Shown here one piece after another: positions 59,921-64,000 of a DNA stretch of 64,000 nucleotides. Under the pieces are notes generated by a model. It did not search any database, was not told the origin of the DNA, and worked only from the letters and a program-made list of their open reading frames with translations. Each line of letters opens with the position of its first letter. Position 1 is the first letter of the stretch. The position numbers and the translations under genes were made by a program. Source of the DNA: Flavobacterium hercynium (lineage in GTDB: Bacteria; Bacteroidota; Bacteroidia; Flavobacteriales; Flavobacteriaceae); assembly GCF_002217285.1 (NCBI RefSeq), contig NZ_MUGW01000036.1, positions 21,173 through 85,172 of the forward strand, given 5' to 3'.

Positions 59921-60544
59921 ATGAACGACACCTGGACTGAAAGATGGAACGACCGCTACAGCAATGAAGCATTTGCTTATGGTGAAGAACCTAATTTATA
60001 TTTGAAGGAACAATTAGAAAAACTAAGTCCGGGTGACATTCTCTTTGCTGCCGAAGGTGAAGGACGCAATGCTGTTTTTGCAGCTAAACTGGGTTGGAAC
60101 TCCAGCGCTTTTGATATTAGTATTGAAGGGAAAAATAAAGCCTTACAACTTTCTGAAAGCAACAATGTTAGTATTGATTATCGTGTTGGTGAATTAGAAA
60201 CTTTAGGTTTTAAACCCAATCAGTTTGATGCTATTGCGCTTATCTACGCACATTTTCCTGCTAATATAAAATCAGCTTATCATAAAACTTTAAGTCAATA
60301 TCTAAAGAAAGATGGTATCGTAATATTTGAAGCTTTCAGCAAAAATCATTTAGATTACATCGCCAAAAATGAAAAGGTTGGCGGGCCCAAAGAAATCGAC
60401 ATGCTTTTTTCTATTGCTGAAATTCAAGCCGATTTTAATAATTTTGAAATTATTATATTAGAGGAAAAAGAAATTGAACTTAACGAAGGATTATTTCATA
60501 ACGGACTCGGTTCTGTAATTCGATTTGTGGGTCGAAAAAAATAA
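59921..60544 (+). CDS. SAM-dependent methyltransferase
   Basis: A 207-residue class I methyltransferase of the TehB/thiopurine-type group. WTERWNDRYSNEAFAYGEEPN is the common opening. The SAM motif is the short GDILFAAEGEGRNAVFAAKLGW, followed by FDISIEGKNKALQL, and FDAIALIYAHFP is the post-SAM strand. The C-terminal EIELNEGLFHNGLGSVIRFVG fits the family. Tellurite resistance or small-molecule methylation is typical; the substrate is unknown. The next gene starts 27 bases on, so they probably share a transcript. Confidence 0.87.
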   Translation: MNDTWTERWNDRYSNEAFAYGEEPNLYLKEQLEKLSPGDILFAAEGEGRNAVFAAKLGWNSSAFDISIEGKNKALQLSESNNVSIDYRVGELETLGFKPNQFDAIALIYAHFPANIKSAYHKTLSQYLKKDGIVIFEAFSKNHLDYIAKNEKVGGPKEIDMLFSIAEIQADFNNFEIIILEEKEIELNEGLFHNGLGSVIRFVGRKK

Positions 60545-60571
60545 TCTTAACAACAAACCAGAATAACAACT

Positions 60572-61258
60572 TTGAAAAATTCAGCAGAAAACAAATTAGA
60601 TAATCCAACATGGAATTCCTTAGTCGAAAGTCATTCAGAATTTGCTCTGGATTACGGAAATACAAAATTTTATAATCCCGAATATTGTCCGTTTGGTGGT
60701 TCTGTAGCAATTGAAACTACCAAAGATGCTGTGGAAAAATATTCGTCGTTGAGCCAGAACTTTTTTATCGTTGGAGAAAAACCTGAAATCCCTGATTCTT
60801 TAACGATTACAAATGAATTGGTTTGCCTTCAAATGGTTATTGCGCAAAAAATTGAATTACCGATTACGGAGAAAATTACGCAACTAACCGAAAGTCATAA
60901 TGATGCATTATGTGAATTGGTCAATTTGGTTCAGCCTGGATATTTTAAACAGAAAACGTATTTATTAGGCGATTATTTTGGCATTTACAAAGACAATCAA
61001 CTTATCGCCGTTACAGGAGAACGTATGCGAATGAACGATTTTACAGAAGTCAGCGCTATCGTTACCCATCCTGATCATACGGGAAAAGGCTACGCCAAAC
61101 AACTCATTACTCATGTCGTAAACAAAAACTTTGACGCAAACAAAACTCCTTATCTGCACGTTTCAGAAAAAAATATCGGCGCGATTGCACTTTACGAAAA
61201 ACTAGGTTTTGTAACCCGAAGAAAAATGAGTCTTTGGAATATTGTTCCGAAAAAATAG
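60572..61258 (+). CDS. GNAT-family N-acetyltransferase (FR47-like)
   Basis: A 228-residue acetyltransferase. The N-terminal half (DNPTWNSLVESHSEF) is typical of FR47-like proteins. The C-terminal GNAT core includes FTEVSAIVTHPDHTGKGYAKQLI (Q/RxxGxG/A acetyl-CoA site in TGKGYA) and YLHVSEKNIGAIALYEKLGFV. A TTG start at 60572 is needed because the first ATG in frame would cut off the conserved N-terminal part. The substrate is unknown. It may be cotranscribed with the methyltransferase 27 bases upstream. Confidence 0.88.
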   Translation: MKNSAENKLDNPTWNSLVESHSEFALDYGNTKFYNPEYCPFGGSVAIETTKDAVEKYSSLSQNFFIVGEKPEIPDSLTITNELVCLQMVIAQKIELPITEKITQLTESHNDALCELVNLVQPGYFKQKTYLLGDYFGIYKDNQLIAVTGERMRMNDFTEVSAIVTHPDHTGKGYAKQLITHVVNKNFDANKTPYLHVSEKNIGAIALYEKLGFVTRRKMSLWNIVPKK

Positions 61259-61276
61259 TCTCGAAATCATCCTATG

Positions 61277-61431
61277 GTGTGGACACAGTTTTAAAATCAA
61301 CACGAATTTCACGAATTGGCACGAATTAATTTTTTAAAATCAATAACACAACCTAAAATTTACCCGATTACATTGGTGAAAATTGGTGAAATTCGTGTTG
61401 AATTCTAATCTCCATAATTTTGTGTCTACAC
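61277..61431. repeat. Long inverted repeat with TCAACACGAATTTCAC arms
   Basis: TCAACACGAATTTCAC (61297-61312) and GTGAAATTCGTGTTGA (61386-61401) pair perfectly over 16 bases. Outside, GTGTGGACACA (61277-61287) pairs with TGTGTCTACAC (61421-61431) with one G-U. It lies between convergent genes and can fold from both strands. Confidence 0.8.
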
Positions 61432-61471
61432 GGTGGGAAATCATCGGGACTATTTTTTGAATATAATACTA

Positions 61472-63007
61472 CTAACCTAACCAACCATCACGATCCAGAC
61501 TTCGGTATTGAATTGCTTCTGCTATATGTGAAGCAATAATTTGTGGCGAAGCATCAAGATCAGCAATTGTTCTGGAAACTTTCAGAATCCTGTCGTACGC
61601 TCGTGCCGAAAGGTTTAGACGTTCCATTGCCGTTTTGAGTAATTCTTTTGATTGTTCGTCTAAGGCACAAAACTCTCTGATTTGCTTGGTATTCATTTGA
61701 GCATTGTAATGAATATTCGGTAACTGATCAAAACGCACCGATTGTATTTCGCGGGCTGCTGTTACCCTTTTTCGGATTTCGACGCTGCTTTCTGATTTTC
61801 TGTCGTCTGATAATTTGTCAAACGGAACGGGTGTTACTTCGATATGAATATCAATTCGGTCTAATAATGGCCCCGAAATCTTACTCATATAACGTTGCAT
61901 TTCGTGTGGTGAAGAGGTGTTGGGCACGCTCGGATCATTAAAGAAACCACTCGGACTGGGATTCATACTCGCTACCAACATAAAAGAAGAAGGATACGTA
62001 ACGGTAAATTTCGCCCGCGAGATTGTTACTTCGCGATCTTCAAGAGGCTGGCGCATTACTTCCAGAACATCGCGTTTAAACTCCGGTAATTCATCTAAAA
62101 ACAAAACACCATTGTGCGCCATCGATATTTCACCAGGTTGCGGATAACTTCCTCCACCAACCAAAGCAACATTTGAAATCGTATGATGTGGACTTCGAAA
62201 GGGTCTTTGATTCATTAAACCTACTTCTTTTAGCTTTCCTGCTACACTATGAATTTTGGTTGTTTCCAACGCTTCACGCAAGGTCATTGGCGGTAAAATA
62301 CTCGGTAATCTTTTGGCTAGCATTGTTTTTCCTGCACCCGGCGGACCAATCAAAATAATGTTATGACCTCCTGATGCTGCAATTTCCATACAGCGTTTAA
62401 TGCTTTCCTGCCCGCGTACATCTGAGAAATCAAATTCCGGAAAGTCCAGTGTTTTATAAAATTCGGTTCTGGTATCAATTACGGTAGGCTGTAATGTTCC
62501 TTTTCCTTCAAAAAAGTCAATCACTTCTTGTAGATTTTCTACACCATAAACGTCTAATCCGGCTACGATTGCCGCTTCTTTTACATTTTGTTTGGGCAGG
62601 AAGAAACCTTTATATCCTTCTTCTTTTGCTTTTATGGCAATGGGCAAAGCACCGTTTATGGATTGCAGACTTCCGTCTAAAGACAATTCTCCCATAATAA
62701 CATATTGATCTACTTCGGGAGCTTTTATCTGATCTGACGCTACTAAAATTCCAATTGCTAAAGGCAAATCATACGCAGAACCTTCTTTTCGTAGATCGGC
62801 AGGCGCCATATTGATCGTTATTTTTTTGCCCGGCATGCTGTATTCATTATTTTTCAGCGCTGCTGCAATTCGGTAACTGCTTTCTTTTATGGCATTATCC
62901 GGCAATCCAACCAAATGATAACCAATTCCTTTATCCATATGCACCTCAACCGTAATTGTTGTAGCTTCAACACCAAACACCGCACTTCCGTAAACTTTAA
63001 TCAACAT
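61472..63007 (-). CDS. comM: YifB/ComM-family Mg-chelatase-like AAA+ ATPase
   Basis: A 511-residue member of the YifB/ComM family. The N-terminal part (VYGSAVFGVEATTITVEVHM) contains a LonC-like domain with the GLPDNAIKESSYR motif. The AAA+ domain has Walker A GPPGAGKTMLAKRL, Walker B VLFLDELPEF and sensor-type segments. The C-terminal Mg-chelatase domain shows LSARAYDRILKVSRTIADLD. In Vibrio and Haemophilus ComM acts as a helicase for branch migration in natural transformation; other bacteria carry it without proven competence. The gene is monocistronic and convergent with the GNAT gene. Confidence 0.95.
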   Translation of the reverse strand: MLIKVYGSAVFGVEATTITVEVHMDKGIGYHLVGLPDNAIKESSYRIAAALKNNEYSMPGKKITINMAPADLRKEGSAYDLPLAIGILVASDQIKAPEVDQYVIMGELSLDGSLQSINGALPIAIKAKEEGYKGFFLPKQNVKEAAIVAGLDVYGVENLQEVIDFFEGKGTLQPTVIDTRTEFYKTLDFPEFDFSDVRGQESIKRCMEIAASGGHNIILIGPPGAGKTMLAKRLPSILPPMTLREALETTKIHSVAGKLKEVGLMNQRPFRSPHHTISNVALVGGGSYPQPGEISMAHNGVLFLDELPEFKRDVLEVMRQPLEDREVTISRAKFTVTYPSSFMLVASMNPSPSGFFNDPSVPNTSSPHEMQRYMSKISGPLLDRIDIHIEVTPVPFDKLSDDRKSESSVEIRKRVTAAREIQSVRFDQLPNIHYNAQMNTKQIREFCALDEQSKELLKTAMERLNLSARAYDRILKVSRTIADLDASPQIIASHIAEAIQYRSLDRDGWLG

Positions 63008-63269
63008 AATTATTTCTTCGTTTGTCTATTTCTAAATCTGATTCAAAAATTAATAAACCTGCTTTTATGAAATAATTGGAACTTTTCATGAAAACGGGAT
63101 ATTTATAATAGAACAAATAAAACAAGGCTTCGGCAATGAATCCGATAAAATAAGACAAAATATAAGAAAGGAGGGGAATTTATTAAATGATCAGGTATGG
63201 GAATACAGAAAATGAGGGAGGTTATTCAGGAAGAAAGAATTTTTAATTTATAAGAGATCCATTTATATA
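63008..63269. other. Intergenic region upstream of comM, no gene seen
   Basis: About 260 bases with only short frames (for example a 19-codon one at 63187) that look random. It presumably holds the comM promoter. It joins the repeat cluster 63270-63469. Confidence 0.5.
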
Positions 63270-63333
63270 CCTAACAGGTCTTGGAGACCTGTTAGGAAAT
63301 GTGGTTGAGACAAATTATCCTAACAGGTCATGG
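63270..63333. repeat. CCTAACAGG palindrome and half element
   Basis: CCTAACAGGTCT (63270-63281) and AGACCTGTTAGG (63285-63296) are perfect inverted copies with a 3-base loop. A half copy CCTAACAGGTCATGG is at 63319-63333. Confidence 0.85.
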
Positions 63334-63469
63334 TAATCTTTATAAGCAAGAAACTCGCAATCTTGTCATTTCGACGAAGAAGAAATCCTCGCGAGTAGCT
63401 CTGTGAAGTATTACCAATCTTTGTCGAGTTTCTAACGAAGATTTCTTCTTCGAAATGACAAGATTGCGA
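63332..63469. repeat. GTCATTTCGACGAAG repeat with interleaved inverted arms
   Basis: Four arms alternate: AGAAACTCG (63349-63357), TCGCAATCTTGTCATTTCGA with ACGAAGAAGAAATC (63355-63387), CGAGTTTCT (63425-63433), and GATTTCTTCTTCG with AAATGACAAGATTGCGA (63440-63469). The first pairs with the third, the second with the fourth. GGTAAT (63332-63337) also pairs with ATTACC (63410-63415). The GTCATTTCGACGAAG core is a repeat I recognise from Flavobacterium genomes. Confidence 0.8.
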
Positions 63470-63512
63470 AAAGCTTCCGCTAGCGCAAGCAAAAAAAACT
63501 TTCAAATTACTC

Positions 63513-63992
63513 TTACTTTATACTATAAAGATTTTTATTTCCATTTTTAGTAACTTTTAGAATATTGCTTTTAGCGAACCTTACTAATATTACAGAAACA
63601 TTTTTCGACTCAAAAGCTAACTTATGGTCTAAACTAAGCTTTTTTGTTACTTCACTTGCAGATCTCTCCACTTTAAAATAACCGTCTTCAATAAAAGCAT
63701 TAATTCTATTTGTCAATCTTGATTTTTCCAATCGGGAAGCAGGCAAAGGAAATCTAGGCTTTAAATCTAATTCTATATCAAGAATTTCTTTTGGATGAAT
63801 ACCTAGAGCAAAACAAATTTCTATGAAATAGGAAAGATACGTTTCAGATCCATTTTCCATATTAGAAATAGTATTATACGCAAACCCAGTCATTACAACT
63901 AAATCTTCAATCTCTAATTCTGCTTTTAGTCTGTAAGCTTTTAATCTTTCACCTAAAAATTTTAATGCAATTTCATTTTTATATCTACCCAT
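63513..63992 (-). CDS. XRE-family transcriptional regulator with C-terminal domain
   Basis: A 159-residue protein. A helix-turn-helix of the XRE/Cro type spans about 12-66 (FLGERLKAYRLKAELEIEDL, then VMTGFAYNTISNMENGSETY). The C-terminal half (about 85-159) has helical and strand parts (RLTNRINAFIEDGYFK), perhaps a winged-helix-like dimer domain. Autoregulation or control of a nearby mobile or defence gene is common for such regulators, but none is visible here. ATG 63992 is preferred over an in-frame TTG 6 bases upstream. The gene is complete, but its promoter lies beyond the right edge. Confidence 0.85.
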   Translation of the reverse strand: MGRYKNEIALKFLGERLKAYRLKAELEIEDLVVMTGFAYNTISNMENGSETYLSYFIEICFALGIHPKEILDIELDLKPRFPLPASRLEKSRLTNRINAFIEDGYFKVERSASEVTKKLSLDHKLAFESKNVSVILVRFAKSNILKVTKNGNKNLYSIK

Positions 63993-64000
63993 ATTCAAAT

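Noticed and set aside
63187..63246. 19-codon frame starting MIRYGNTENE
   Set aside because: Too short, no conservation evidence, and close to repeat DNA.
1..64000. CRISPR array, tRNA or rRNA genes, insertion sequences
   Set aside because: No evenly spaced identical repeats, no cloverleaf with CCA end, no rRNA signature and no transposase were seen on either strand.

Overview
The window looks like a chromosomal segment of a Flavobacterium-type bacterium (phylum Bacteroidota, class Flavobacteriia). The evidence is a low-GC sequence, start codons without Shine-Dalgarno sequences, and many promoters of the flavobacterial form TTG-N17-23-TAnnTTTG (best example 42139-42169). Protein families agree: TonB-dependent receptor/DUF4249 pairs, a cyclophilin-FKBP fusion, monomeric isocitrate dehydrogenase, LytTR/LytS signalling and Bacteroidota-type (T6SSiii) Hcp and VgrG proteins. 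No rRNA, tRNA, CRISPR array, transposase or phage gene was seen. The species cannot be told from the sequence alone.

Layout. 1-10643: housekeeping and stress-type genes: the start of a leucine dehydrogenase-like gene, an ABC exporter, a DUF3276 (PUR-like) protein, three alpha/beta hydrolases, CsaA, a thioredoxin-like protein, an Rnk/GreA-like protein behind an attenuator-like leader, a cytochrome c lipoprotein, a cyclophilin-FKBP fusion, an MFS transporter, a cupin and a lipoprotein. 10853-14741: trmD, rplS and icd, each with its own promoter; rplS and icd also have clear terminators. 14941-21716: a tandem duplication of an outer-membrane TonB receptor plus a DUF4249 surface lipoprotein, in which the transcription terminator was apparently copied too. 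21725-33949: GyrI-like, DinB-like, thiN, rlmF, hydrolase, uvrB, a 53-residue protein found by hand, an outer-membrane protein, dipeptide epimerase, DUF1456, a LytTR/LytS two-component pair and a DUF5694 protein. 34125-43410: central nitrogen and carbon metabolism: sucC, then gltB-gltD (glutamate synthase) and lysA.

43662-59327 is the accessory part. Its core is a compact minus-strand operon (50483 to 44455): hcp, vgrG, a 55-residue beta-strand protein found by hand, a DUF2235 (Tle1-like) phospholipase effector and two nearly identical DUF2931 lipoproteins that are probably immunity proteins. No T6SS baseplate, sheath or ATPase gene is nearby, so this is an orphan effector cassette. It is followed by unassigned secreted proteins and lipoproteins (50939-59327), several perhaps linked to interbacterial competition. 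59419-63992 returns to ordinary genes (lipocalin-like, methyltransferase, GNAT acetyltransferase, comM/yifB, XRE regulator).

The intergenic regions are rich in inverted-repeat elements of several families: TAGCCCCGAT/GCGGGACT, CCTAACAGG palindromes, GTCATTTCGACGAAG elements, ACGAATT arms, and word-like walks such as TTAGATT or ACTAAGT. They cluster at ends of operons and between convergent genes. The most notable candidates are the T6SS cassette with its small protein and its patchily diverged immunity pair, the attenuator-like leader at 6385-6522, and the duplicated receptor/lipoprotein system with a shared TTGACGT motif.
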